A DNA stretch of 36,498 bases from Chloroflexota bacterium (lineage in GTDB: Bacteria > Chloroflexota > JAHJIN01). The stretch covers positions 1 through 36,498 of the forward strand of contig JAHJIN010000054.1 in NCBI GenBank assembly GCA_018823415.1, in the 5' to 3' direction. Shown here in pieces: positions 8,116 to 16,845 of the stretch. Both the position numbers and the translations under genes were made by a program. Within the stretch, counting starts at the first letter, position 1. Each line of letters begins with the position of its first letter. The notes below the pieces were generated by a model, which saw only the letters and a list, made by a program, of their open reading frames with translations, was not told where the DNA came from and made no database searches.

Positions 8116-9881
8116 CGGACCCTCCCCGCGCTGCCAGCCAAACGCTGCTCAAAGTCAAATAGCTGATGCCCCTGCTGGCGCAGGCGCTTGACGGCCGATC
8201 GCACCACGTCTTCCTCCAGCCGACAACGACGAGCCAGACTGGCGATCGCGACCTCTTCAAAACTGTCGCCCCCGGACATTTTGTTCAAAACCGATTTGGC
8301 AGGCCCTCGACATCCCCAGCAAGGAAGCCCGTGCTGCGGGCACACGGCCCCGCACCCACCCTGGGTCAAAAAGCCCATGCACAATACGCCCAGAGAGTTA
8401 AGACATGTCAACCCGGTCTCCCCTCGCGGATAGGCCACCAGATCAGCTACTGGCGTCTTGGTCGGTTTGCGGCTACACTGCCGGCATACTACTGATTGTG
8501 CTTCTCCCAACCCTTTGCCGATCAACTCGCCTAAAAGTTGCTGCAACATGCCGACAGCCGGCGGACAACCCGGCACATAATAGTCGACCCTGACGAAATC
8601 GTCGAGCTTGTAGGCTTGGCGAAGAAGCGCGATGCCCTCTTGCTGGTACGTGGTTCGTCCCACTCCGCCCCGGCCTGAGAGATAATAGGCAAACGCGTCG
8701 TCGGTGTGGCTATACGTCTCCTCGATGAGATCCTCGAGCTCGAACCGGTTCGCTTCGGCGGGGATGCCGCCAAAGGCAGCACAGGTTCCCCATGCAACCA
8801 GGAACCGGCTCTTGATCCTGGCCTCTTGGAGTTTCTCTGCATCTTCTTTCAGCCGCACTACCCCGTCCACCAGCGCCACGTCAGCTTCTGGAATCACATC
8901 TTGATCCATGAGCAGGGGACAGTAAACGATGTTCGCCGTCTCGAGCACCTGCGCCAGTACTTGGTCATCTAACAGCACTGCCGAACAACCAGCACAGGTG
9001 GAAAGAGACACAATAGACACTTGAGCCGGCTCGAGTCTCTTGAGCAGAGGTCGCCAGCTCCGCCGAACAGCATCCGCTGAGGCCACCGGATCGGCCAAGA
9101 TCATGCTCAAATGCCGCAGTCTGGAAACCAAGTCCTGGATGATATACAAGGCCAGCTCAGGTCTGGCCGCGACTTGCTCGGCAAAGTCCTGGCGACTGAT
9201 GAACATCAACTGAGTACGGGTAGTCGCCGTCGCTGTGGAGAATCGAGGTCCATCGGTGATGATCGCCCATTCGCCCAAGAGATCGCCCGGCCCCAATCGC
9301 CTTTGCACAAATCTACTCTGTCCAGCCCCCTGACTTATTTCCACGGTCCCGGTCAGGACAATGTACATGGCATCGCCGATTGCCCCTTCCAGGAATACGT
9401 TCTCACCCGGCTCGAACCATATCGACGCCTGCTCCACATCCCAGATATCAGCCAGTTCGCGGAGCGATATGTCGGCAAAAGCTTCCTTGGCCCGATCTGC
9501 TGCCAACTCGACTCCCACAGTCTGTTTCACCTGGCGGTCAGTGCGCTGAATCTTGAGGATTAGTCCTTTGAGGAGATGAAAGGTCACACCGGGGTCACGA
9601 CTCACCCGCTCCAACAGCGAGGAACGCGTCAATGGGAGTAGACGGGTTGGCCGAATGGCGATCACAGTGGCGGAACGCTGCTCTTCCTGGAACAGGGCTG
9701 TTTCACCGAAAAACTCGCCCTTTCCCAGTATGGTCAGGACAGTCTCGCTCTCGCCTTGTTTGCGCGAGATTTCTACGGCCCCGGACTGGATGACGTACAT
9801 CTTATCACCTGGTTCGCCTTGTCGAAAGATGACCGCGCCTCTTTCATAAACCGAACCAAACAATTCTTCGCCACTTTCCAC
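8112..9881 (-). CDS. Tandem cyclic-nucleotide-binding domains fused to [NiFe] hydrogenase small subunit
   Basis: The 589-aa protein has three parts. Residues 10-115 and 145-260 are two cNMP-binding folds. The first has the phosphate cassette GKGEFFGETALFQEEQRSATV (G59-E60 and R69-S70 correspond to the Glu and Arg-Ser that hold cAMP in CRP); the second has GEWAIITDGPRFSTA (E204, R213). Residues 285-530 are an MvhG-like small subunit: STCAGC (C296, C299), GTCAAFGG (C367) and VPGCPP (C439) bind the proximal Fe-S cluster, and eight further Cys (466, 469, 493, 501, 510, 514, 521, 524; CMGFLTQGGCGAVC, PCWGCRGP) can bind two more. A small helical tail follows. There is no HTH, so it is not a Crp-type regulator. 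The start is GTG 9881 with AGGAG 7 bases upstream, preferred over the in-frame TTG at 9896. The fusion suggests cAMP/cGMP control of H2 turnover or sensing (inference). Confidence 0.9.
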   Translation of the reverse strand: MESGEELFGSVYERGAVIFRQGEPGDKMYVIQSGAVEISRKQGESETVLTILGKGEFFGETALFQEEQRSATVIAIRPTRLLPLTRSSLLERVSRDPGVTFHLLKGLILKIQRTDRQVKQTVGVELAADRAKEAFADISLRELADIWDVEQASIWFEPGENVFLEGAIGDAMYIVLTGTVEISQGAGQSRFVQRRLGPGDLLGEWAIITDGPRFSTATATTRTQLMFISRQDFAEQVAARPELALYIIQDLVSRLRHLSMILADPVASADAVRRSWRPLLKRLEPAQVSIVSLSTCAGCSAVLLDDQVLAQVLETANIVYCPLLMDQDVIPEADVALVDGVVRLKEDAEKLQEARIKSRFLVAWGTCAAFGGIPAEANRFELEDLIEETYSHTDDAFAYYLSGRGGVGRTTYQQEGIALLRQAYKLDDFVRVDYYVPGCPPAVGMLQQLLGELIGKGLGEAQSVVCRQCSRKPTKTPVADLVAYPRGETGLTCLNSLGVLCMGFLTQGGCGAVCPQHGLPCWGCRGPAKSVLNKMSGGDSFEEVAIASLARRCRLEEDVVRSAVKRLRQQGHQLFDFEQRLAGSAGRVR

Positions 9882-9974
9882 TTGATTTCTCCTCAATTCG
9901 CATAGCCGCGTGATGCCCTACCAGTGAACTGCTTTGCTGACCTGTACTCTCGCAAGCAGCGAGGCTCGTCGCCG

Positions 9975-12900
9975 CTACGGCTGCCAGTCGCGCACCTGAT
10001 AAATGACCACGTGCGGGTTGCGATAGACCCCGTCCAGGTACACGCCCTTCATGGCCTCCAGCTTGTACAGGCCGGCCGGGTCATAGTACATGCGCTCCAG
10101 GTCCCCCACATAGATGTACTTGACGTGATATTTGCGCAACAGGTCCAACGTCTCGGGCACGTTGGGGCTGCTGTACATGGTATACACGTCGTCGATGCGC
10201 CGCGAGACCTGGGGGGCATAGTCACCCCGCTGCTGGCGCTGGTGCCAGTCCCAGCCCACCACGGCCGGCAGCCCGGTATAGATGGACACGCGCAAATCCC
10301 AGCGATAGTTGTCGCCGGACGTGGCCTCCAGCACCACCGGCGAGCCATCCACGTGGTCTTGCAGCCAGGTGATGGCCTGATAGTCCCACACCAGCTCCAC
10401 CGCATAGTCCTGGTCTTTCGGGGCGAACACGTCTTGCTCGCCCGGGGCGCGCCACACGGCATGCCAGACCGCCTGCTTCATGAACGCCATGCCGTCCAGC
10501 GTCGGCGGCGTCGCCACGAACCGGTCCTCGATCTTGGCCCGGGTCGACGTGAGCGGGTATAGCAGGCCGCCGAACAGCAACACTAGCAGCACGGCGACCC
10601 AGCCGGCCCGGAGCACCACGCCGCCAAACCTCGGAGGTTTCGGAAACCTCCGAGGTTTCCACAGCATCGCCAGCGCTGCCGCCGCCACCAGGCCCCACAG
10701 CACCCACAGTTGCAGGTAGAACTTGAACACGGTGTTCATGCGGCCAATGTCCGGCGCGACGACCACCATCTCGACGCCCCAACTGATCCCCAGGCCCATC
10801 AGGGTCATGAGCAAGAGCAGGCGCATGATAGGCGACGTGCCCGGCCGCAGGAACAATAGCCCGGCCAGCACGATCAGCGGCACCAGCGCCCCAAACAGCG
10901 GCAGTCCAGCCACCGCCAGGGCCAGCGCGGCAATGAATACCGCCGTCACGCCCATCAGCTCCAGACCATCCCAGGGCGATCGGGACCGGCTCAAGGCCCG
11001 GGCCAGCCGCACGTACCGGCCCGGCGACCGGCGTCGCAGCGCCGCGCGCAATAGCCCACCCAGCAAGCTCTGGCGGCTCAGCGCCACCACCACCAGCCAC
11101 GAGGCAATGACAAACAGAAATATCCCATTGACGATGAGATAATCGCCCAGGGTAGTGTGCGGGCCGTTCCACGCCTCCAGCTTGCTATAAAACAGCGCAT
11201 AGTGGTCGTGATACGGTTTGTAGAGCCACGCCGGGAGCGATGGCACGCTGCCCACCAGGTTGAGCACGTCGATAGCCAGCAGGACCGCCACGAACAGGCG
11301 CAGCGCGCTGGCCCAGCCCCACTGCCGCCGCCCTCGGACCCAGTATTGCAAGCTCAGAACCGCCAGCGTCAGCAGCAGGTACGGGGGCCAGTCCCAGGTG
11401 TTGGTGCAGCGGAGCGCGCCCAGCACGAATGCCAACGCCAGGATCTCGACCAGATCGTGAAGCGCATCATGGGCCTTGGAGATTGGGGGCTGGGGATTAC
11501 GAATCAGATTGACCAGCAAGCCCAGCACGACGATGGTAAAGGGCAGCGCAATGAGATGGGCGTGCGGGTCGGCGTACAGGAACGAGAACCACGGGAACTC
11601 GTTGATGGTCTCGGGGATGACGCGCGTGGCGTTCCAATACCACCACTCGATGCGAAAGTTGAGAGACTGGCCTTCCAGGAGCACGCGCTGCAAACCTACC
11701 AACAGGTCCGAGGCACCATTGCCCCCGCCCGCTTCGCGCAGGCCGGAGAGAATCAGCCCCACCTGACCCAGGTTGCCCAGCACCGCCACGAACACGCTGC
11801 CCACCAGCCCATAAAGCCAGGCTCGCCGGCGCGGAGCCACCAGGTTGTACGCCACGCTCCAGGCCCCGCCCACGGTGAGGGCAAAGAGCGTGGGAACACA
11901 CAGGTTGAACGCCACCGCCGGCACCACGCCGGCCAGCTTGATGAGCGTCGCCAGCATCAGTTGACCATAGTAATAATAGTTCATATAGCCGCCGGCGAAC
12001 CACGGGTCATACGGCGGGAACGAGCTGGTCTTGATGACGGCGTTCAGATACGCGAAATCCATTGGCTTTTCGCCGCCCATGTACGGGTGCCACAGGTCCG
12101 GGTTGCCCAGGCGAATGACAATGAACAGCAGGAATGCGCCCAGGAACAGGGCCTCGCTGAACAGGATGAGGCGCCAGCGCGTGGTCAGCAACGCCCACAG
12201 GTCACGGCGGAGCGAGCGCGAGAGAAGGGCCAGGAGCGACAGGATCGCCAGGATGAGCAGGGCCAGTTGGATGGTGGACCGGGTATAGTCCAGCGGCGTG
12301 TTGTACGTGAGCAGCCACGAAACCCACGCCAGCGCCAGGATGCCCAGCGGCTTGGCGAACAGATAACCCCGGTCATCGAGCCGGCGAAACACATAGACCG
12401 TGAACGGCAGAGCCACGAGCCCCACGAGTTGCAACAGCAGGTACCAGGTGAGCTCCGGGAAACGATTCGCCAGGCCATCCCGGTCAAACAGGTCGTGCCA
12501 GGTGCCACCCAGGGTATCGGTCACGCGCTCGGTGGCGGTGAGCAAGAGGCCGTTCTTGTAGCCCGGCACCTCGATGGGCTTGAGCCGGGCGATATTGTCC
12601 CAGTCCACGTTGCCCAGCAGCGCCTCGGTCCGGGTCCGCGAATAGGCCGGCGTTTTGCGCAGCAGGATGACCTTGGGGTGGTCATAGACGGTAAACTGTT
12701 CCTCGGCGCTGTCGTCGTTGAACTCGATGGGTCCCAGGGTGGGGTACGACGTGAACGTGGCGACCGGCTCGAACCCCAGCGTGCCGTCGAACAGGTAGCG
12801 ATAATAGAGCACCGTCATGGGAAAGCGCATGGGCAGGCGCGGGATCGAGTTATAGAGCCGGCCGCTGGACAAGACCATATAGTCCAACTGGTCCAGGGCA

Positions 12901-14798
12901 TCCAGGAGCTTGGTCAGCTTGGCCGGCTCGTCCTCGTCATACAGGGTCAGGTCGGCGCCATTGTAAAAGGTATAGCCGTCCTTGCCGTCCACGCGCAGGG
13001 GCAGCGGGTCGTCCCAGTGCTCGTTGCCGATGGTGTCGCCCCAGGACCGGATGGGCGCGCCGGCCACGGCCCGCGTCACCAGGTAATAGGTCTGACCGCC
13101 CTGGAGCGATGTGGGCGCCAGTTGGAATGTCACCGCCACGCCATGCGGTTGCGACGAGGCCAACTCGACCGTTTGCTCTGCCTGGGCCAGGGCCGCCTGC
13201 CCGTCCGGCGTGACGGCAATCGTCACCTGAAAGCGTTCCGGGTCCGGGTCGCCATTCACATCTTCCAGGTGATTCATCGTCACCGCCACGGCTGTGACAT
13301 CCGACCGGGGCGTGAACGCGGTCGCGTTCATATCGTCGTCCAGGCCGTAGACATAGCCATTCTGAATGGGCACCAGGATGGATTGCCCATCAGCCGTGTG
13401 GATGGTGGCGCCGCTTTGCCAGTTGTCGTAAATCCAGCGCGAGGCTGTGATGCGCGTGACCGGCCGGGCATAGATTTGAATAAAGGACCAGGCCCAGGCC
13501 AGCGTGCCCACGGTGACAAACAGCGCCACGCCGATGGCGAGAGCAGAATACGCAATACGCGTTACGGAAGAGGTGTGGTGCACCTTGCCTCGCGCCCAAT
13601 CCCACACTGCCACCACCAGGAACGCCGCCAGCAAGGCCAGGAAGGGATAGATGGGCAAAAAGTAGCGAACAGACTTGACAAACTGGGTGCCGATGTACAG
13701 AAACGTGGTCGTGACCCAGACCAGGGGCAGCAGATGCTCCCAGCGGCGACGCCAGATCAGTTGCGCCAACGCCAGGCCCCACCCGGCGCAGGCCGCCACG
13801 CCCAGTGGCACGCCCAGGCCCCACAGCACCATATTCTCCAGGGGAAAGAGTAGTGGCGTGCGATTGGTCCACTGATGACTGGGAGGATAGTCCACGTCAC
13901 CGTTCATGAGGCCCCGAATGGACCCCATGTCGTTGAAAAACTGCTCGTTGGGCTGGATGTTGAACAGGCCCGGCCCCTGAAAGGCGTAGGGCTGAAAGAC
14001 GCGAAAGGCCACGAGTATGCCAAGCAGGATGAGAAGGCCACCGGCGAACACGCGCAACAAGGTCCAGAGGTAGGGAGTCACTGGCTGACCGCTGACCGCC
14101 GGCTGCTGATCGCCCAACGGGGACCGGGACACAGAGGGCAAAGACCGAAAGAGGCGCATGATCAGGGCGGCCGCCACCACGGCCCCAAAGGTGAGCACAC
14201 TGATCTTGCACGCCAGGGCCACACCCAGCGCCAGCCCCAGGAAACCATAATGCCACCAGCGCCCGCCCTCGGAGACGCGCACGGCAAAATAGAACGCCAC
14301 CACCACAAAGAACGTGGTAAACGTGTCCACGGCAAAAAAGTGCGAGGTCTGGATGTTGAGCGCGGTCAGGGCCAGCAGCGCTGACGCGAGCAGGCCCACG
14401 CGCGCGCCATAAAGTCGCCGGCCCACATAGAACAGCAGCACCACCGAGCCCAGGTCGAACAAAGCCGAGAGGACCCGGCCCACCAGGTGCGCCTCACCCC
14501 AGGCGCCCAGGTCCATCAGTTCGGCCACAAACTTGGTGAAAAACAGGGGGAATGTACCATAGAAAAAGCTGTTGTAGCCGCGATTGTAGGGGCTGAGGGG
14601 CGACTCGGCGGTGTTGAAATATTGGGCCGGGTCGGCCGGCAGCTGGATAGCCGACACGACCATCGCCAGATGGCGCTCGTCGGGATGCAGGTACGTGCCT
14701 TCGTCCCAGTCTATGTTATAGAGCCGGAACGCAGCGCCCAGTAGCACAATGCCGATCAGCAATAGCGAGATGAGCAGTTCGCGTCTCTCACTTCTCAT
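9975..14798 (-). CDS. Giant GT39-type/DUF2298 (Chlor_Arch_YYY) membrane protein
   Basis: The 1607-aa polytopic protein has two halves. Residues 1-830 resemble the GT39/PMT glycosyltransferase fold: a first membrane helix, then an acidic motif (NIDWDEGTYLHPDERHLAM, D32/E33 and D40/E41) in the first outer loop, many helices and a periplasmic region. Residues 850-1607 match the DUF2298 family described from Chloroflexi and archaea, with FPPYDPWFAGGYMNYYYYGQ, FPWFSFLYADPHAH and WDWHQRQQRG. It probably transfers lipid-linked sugars at the outer membrane face; the acceptor is unknown. It is last in the glycan operon, ten bases after the GT39 gene. Oddities: at least four repeat-derived stretches interrupt the frame without shifting it (10626-10658, about 11470-11510, 13543-13568, 14079-14111). 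The start at 14798 lies in a tandem ATGAGAC word; upstream ATGs run into stops. Confidence 0.85.
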   Translation of the reverse strand: MRSERRELLISLLLIGIVLLGAAFRLYNIDWDEGTYLHPDERHLAMVVSAIQLPADPAQYFNTAESPLSPYNRGYNSFFYGTFPLFFTKFVAELMDLGAWGEAHLVGRVLSALFDLGSVVLLFYVGRRLYGARVGLLASALLALTALNIQTSHFFAVDTFTTFFVVVAFYFAVRVSEGGRWWHYGFLGLALGVALACKISVLTFGAVVAAALIMRLFRSLPSVSRSPLGDQQPAVSGQPVTPYLWTLLRVFAGGLLILLGILVAFRVFQPYAFQGPGLFNIQPNEQFFNDMGSIRGLMNGDVDYPPSHQWTNRTPLLFPLENMVLWGLGVPLGVAACAGWGLALAQLIWRRRWEHLLPLVWVTTTFLYIGTQFVKSVRYFLPIYPFLALLAAFLVVAVWDWARGKVHHTSSVTRIAYSALAIGVALFVTVGTLAWAWSFIQIYARPVTRITASRWIYDNWQSGATIHTADGQSILVPIQNGYVYGLDDDMNATAFTPRSDVTAVAVTMNHLEDVNGDPDPERFQVTIAVTPDGQAALAQAEQTVELASSQPHGVAVTFQLAPTSLQGGQTYYLVTRAVAGAPIRSWGDTIGNEHWDDPLPLRVDGKDGYTFYNGADLTLYDEDEPAKLTKLLDALDQLDYMVLSSGRLYNSIPRLPMRFPMTVLYYRYLFDGTLGFEPVATFTSYPTLGPIEFNDDSAEEQFTVYDHPKVILLRKTPAYSRTRTEALLGNVDWDNIARLKPIEVPGYKNGLLLTATERVTDTLGGTWHDLFDRDGLANRFPELTWYLLLQLVGLVALPFTVYVFRRLDDRGYLFAKPLGILALAWVSWLLTYNTPLDYTRSTIQLALLILAILSLLALLSRSLRRDLWALLTTRWRLILFSEALFLGAFLLFIVIRLGNPDLWHPYMGGEKPMDFAYLNAVIKTSSFPPYDPWFAGGYMNYYYYGQLMLATLIKLAGVVPAVAFNLCVPTLFALTVGGAWSVAYNLVAPRRRAWLYGLVGSVFVAVLGNLGQVGLILSGLREAGGGNGASDLLVGLQRVLLEGQSLNFRIEWWYWNATRVIPETINEFPWFSFLYADPHAHLIALPFTIVVLGLLVNLIRNPQPPISKAHDALHDLVEILALAFVLGALRCTNTWDWPPYLLLTLAVLSLQYWVRGRRQWGWASALRLFVAVLLAIDVLNLVGSVPSLPAWLYKPYHDHYALFYSKLEAWNGPHTTLGDYLIVNGIFLFVIASWLVVVALSRQSLLGGLLRAALRRRSPGRYVRLARALSRSRSPWDGLELMGVTAVFIAALALAVAGLPLFGALVPLIVLAGLLFLRPGTSPIMRLLLLMTLMGLGISWGVEMVVVAPDIGRMNTVFKFYLQLWVLWGLVAAAALAMLWKPRRFPKPPRFGGVVLRAGWVAVLLVLLFGGLLYPLTSTRAKIEDRFVATPPTLDGMAFMKQAVWHAVWRAPGEQDVFAPKDQDYAVELVWDYQAITWLQDHVDGSPVVLEATSGDNYRWDLRVSIYTGLPAVVGWDWHQRQQRGDYAPQVSRRIDDVYTMYSSPNVPETLDLLRKYHVKYIYVGDLERMYYDPAGLYKLEAMKGVYLDGVYRNPHVVIYQVRDWQP
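10626..10658. repeat. 33-bp perfect palindrome inside the DUF2298 gene
   Basis: AAACCTCGGAGGTTT (10626-10640) and its exact reverse complement (10644-10658) flank a 3-base centre. It is 33 bases long, so it adds 11 codons in frame, read as PRRFPKPPRF between a membrane helix and the next one. It resembles the element inside the histidine kinase gene at 33491-33527. Confidence 0.85.
14079..14111. repeat. Tandem filler word inside the DUF2298 gene
   Basis: Read on the minus strand, the stretch contains GGCGGTCAGCGGTCAGCCAG, a GGTCAGC tandem word. It encodes DQQPAVSGQPVT, a hydrophilic loop between two membrane helices of the GT39-like half. It looks like intergenic filler that has been absorbed into the frame. 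Confidence 0.5.
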
Positions 14799-14808
14799 GT
14801 CTCATGTC

Positions 14809-16845
14809 TCATTTCTGATCCACCTCATACAGCGCCAGCATCATCACGCCCCGATGGTCCGGGATCGTGTGCCACGTGCCGCCGGGATACGCGATCTCGA
14901 CCCAGGCACGCTCGGACAGGCGTTCCGGCACAAAGACAAACAGCGCGCCGCGCGTCTGGTCCACAAAGACCGGCGGCCCGGCCAGCGGTTCGGTCACGTC
15001 TCGGCCCACCGCTTCTGGCGCCAGATAGCCGATGGAGCCAAAGCCAAAGTACAGGCGCGGTGCCCCGAAAAAATAGACGGCGCGCTCGGCCGGGTGGTTC
15101 CGCAAATAGACCCCCAGGGCCGTGGCGACCTGGGCGTTCTCCCCGCCATAGATTTGCAGGGGGGTATAATCGACGAAATAGGTGCGCAAGCTCATGGCGA
15201 CCAGCAGCCAGACGGTCAGGACCGGGACCACGACGCGCCACACGACCGGCCGGCCCCACAAGTCGCGACCCAGGTCCGTCAGCCGGGCCACGCCGACAGC
15301 CACCAGCAGAGCCAGGGCCGGCGCAGCGCCGGTGAGTCGCTGGCTGGACGGTGGGTTCTCGGTCAGCGCGCCGCCCAGCACCACGACGGACGCCAGCCAG
15401 AGCACCGGGATGGCATAGCGGCGCTCGCGCCAGTGGGCCAGGGCATACACAAACCCCAGCACGGCCAACGCCCCGGCCACCAGGTCCAGCAGCGGGGCCC
15501 GCAGGCCATACCACACCACGCGGTCCCAGTAGTGATTGAACGCCAGGGTCGCGTGCAGAAACTGCTCGGCCAGGATGGTCTCCAGCGGCTTGCCGGTCAG
15601 TCCCGGTTCGCGGGCCAGCCAGCCGCTCTGGACAATACCCACCGCGTTGATACGGGCGCTGAAATCGCTGGGATGCTGCACGGCAAAGAGCAGCATGGGC
15701 GCGGCAGCCACCAGGAACCCCAGGACCAGCAACGCCAATCGGCTCCAGGGCACGCGCCAGTCGCGCGGGGCCGTCAGGGCCACCAGGACCAGGACCGCGC
15801 CTAGTACCAGCGGCACCGACCGTGCCCCGGCGTAAAAGTACATCCCCAAGCCGGCCACCAGTCCACTCACGGCGAACGCGGTGGCACTGCCCCGCTGTAG
15901 GCCCCATACCAGCGCCGCCAGGGCCACGGTCAGGAACAGCCCATCGGCGATCTGGTTGGAACCCAGGCGGCTGTAGTGAATGTGATAGTGATAGCCGGCC
16001 AAAAAGATGGTGGCGATGATGGCGATGCGCCGGTCGTCGAACAGCAGCCGCGCCAGAACGTACAGAGCCGGGAGCGTGACCGCCCCCACCAACGCCCACA
16101 GGACGCGCAGCCCAAAGGCGGTGTTGCCAAATAGCCCCACCGTCACCGCCTGGACCAGGAACGACATGGTGGGCACGCCCAGCCAGCCGGTGACAAACAT
16201 GTTCTGAAGTCGCCCGTCGAGGAAACGCAGCGCCTCCAGGCCCTGCGAGCCCTCGTCGCCGCCCAGGGTGGCCGGGACGGCGTCCAGGGCCACGGCGCGC
16301 AGGCCCAGGCCCACCAGTGTGACACCGGCCACCAGGACCAGCTCGCCCCAATGCGCCAGGAGCCAGCCGCCCAGCCGGCGCAGCGACGGCCAATGGTTCT
16401 CCATCGTCAGGCCGGCCAGCAGCACCAGCACCATGCTCGCGCCCCACAGGACAAGGGCATCCCAGCACGGAGCGTCCCAGCGCCGGTCCCGGAGTAGCCA
16501 AAGAACCAGCAGCGCGTTCAGGACCGCCAGACCCACATTGAGCCACAGCGCCCAGTGAGACCGACCACGCGCCAGCCGGGGCATCGGCCGCTCTGGCTCT
16601 TCCAACGTCTCGGCCCGGCCCATGAGAGCCAGCAGGCCCAGGCCCGCCAGCCCGAACAATCCCAACCCCAGGCCCAGGTCATCGTCATACGTGGGAATGA
16701 GCACGTGCTGGCCCACCAGCGCCAGGGCGATGGTCAGTAGCCAGAGGACCCGGCCCTCCCAGCCACCTCGCAGATTGCGTATCACAGATGGCGTATCATC
16801 AACGTCTGACGATTGACGTTTGACGACTGACGATAGACGTTTCAC
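14809..16845 (-). CDS. GT39/PMT_2-type membrane glycosyltransferase
   Basis: The 678-aa polytopic membrane protein carries the acidic motif of GT39-like enzymes in an outer loop (LGGDEGSQGLEALRFL), followed by GVPTMSFLVQA and a chain of helices (LARLLFDDRRIAIIATIF, YYHIHYSRLG-like segment). The C-terminal 150 residues form an outer soluble domain. Such enzymes move a sugar from a polyprenyl-phosphate carrier to an envelope acceptor. The start is GTG 16845, overlapping the stop of the methyltransferase gene by 4 bases (GTGA) with GGAAA just upstream. A longer frame to 17016 would lie wholly inside that gene and is rejected. The first 25 residues (RLSSVVKRQSSDVDD...) are encoded by a tandem CGTCAA-type word, so the true ancestral start may have been further in. 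Confidence 0.85.
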   Translation of the reverse strand: MKRLSSVVKRQSSDVDDTPSVIRNLRGGWEGRVLWLLTIALALVGQHVLIPTYDDDLGLGLGLFGLAGLGLLALMGRAETLEEPERPMPRLARGRSHWALWLNVGLAVLNALLVLWLLRDRRWDAPCWDALVLWGASMVLVLLAGLTMENHWPSLRRLGGWLLAHWGELVLVAGVTLVGLGLRAVALDAVPATLGGDEGSQGLEALRFLDGRLQNMFVTGWLGVPTMSFLVQAVTVGLFGNTAFGLRVLWALVGAVTLPALYVLARLLFDDRRIAIIATIFLAGYHYHIHYSRLGSNQIADGLFLTVALAALVWGLQRGSATAFAVSGLVAGLGMYFYAGARSVPLVLGAVLVLVALTAPRDWRVPWSRLALLVLGFLVAAAPMLLFAVQHPSDFSARINAVGIVQSGWLAREPGLTGKPLETILAEQFLHATLAFNHYWDRVVWYGLRAPLLDLVAGALAVLGFVYALAHWRERRYAIPVLWLASVVVLGGALTENPPSSQRLTGAAPALALLVAVGVARLTDLGRDLWGRPVVWRVVVPVLTVWLLVAMSLRTYFVDYTPLQIYGGENAQVATALGVYLRNHPAERAVYFFGAPRLYFGFGSIGYLAPEAVGRDVTEPLAGPPVFVDQTRGALFVFVPERLSERAWVEIAYPGGTWHTIPDHRGVMMLALYEVDQK

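Noticed and set aside
8112..9881. Call as a Crp/Fnr transcription regulator
   Set aside because: Two cNMP domains are present, but no helix-turn-helix follows; the rest is a hydrogenase small subunit.
9949..9963. CTCGC/GCGAG hairpin after the DUF2298 gene as a terminator
   Set aside because: Only a 5-bp stem and no U-tract.
11157..13853. 898-codon open frame on the plus strand opposite the DUF2298 gene
   Set aside because: Its translation is rich in Arg, Gln, His and Gly with no domain pattern. It is the shadow of a G+C-rich minus-strand gene whose product has clear membrane helices and family motifs.
14825..16546. 573-codon minus-strand frame overlapping the GT39 gene
   Set aside because: Low-complexity Gly/Ala/Arg translation; the overlapping frame encodes a coherent polytopic glycosyltransferase.
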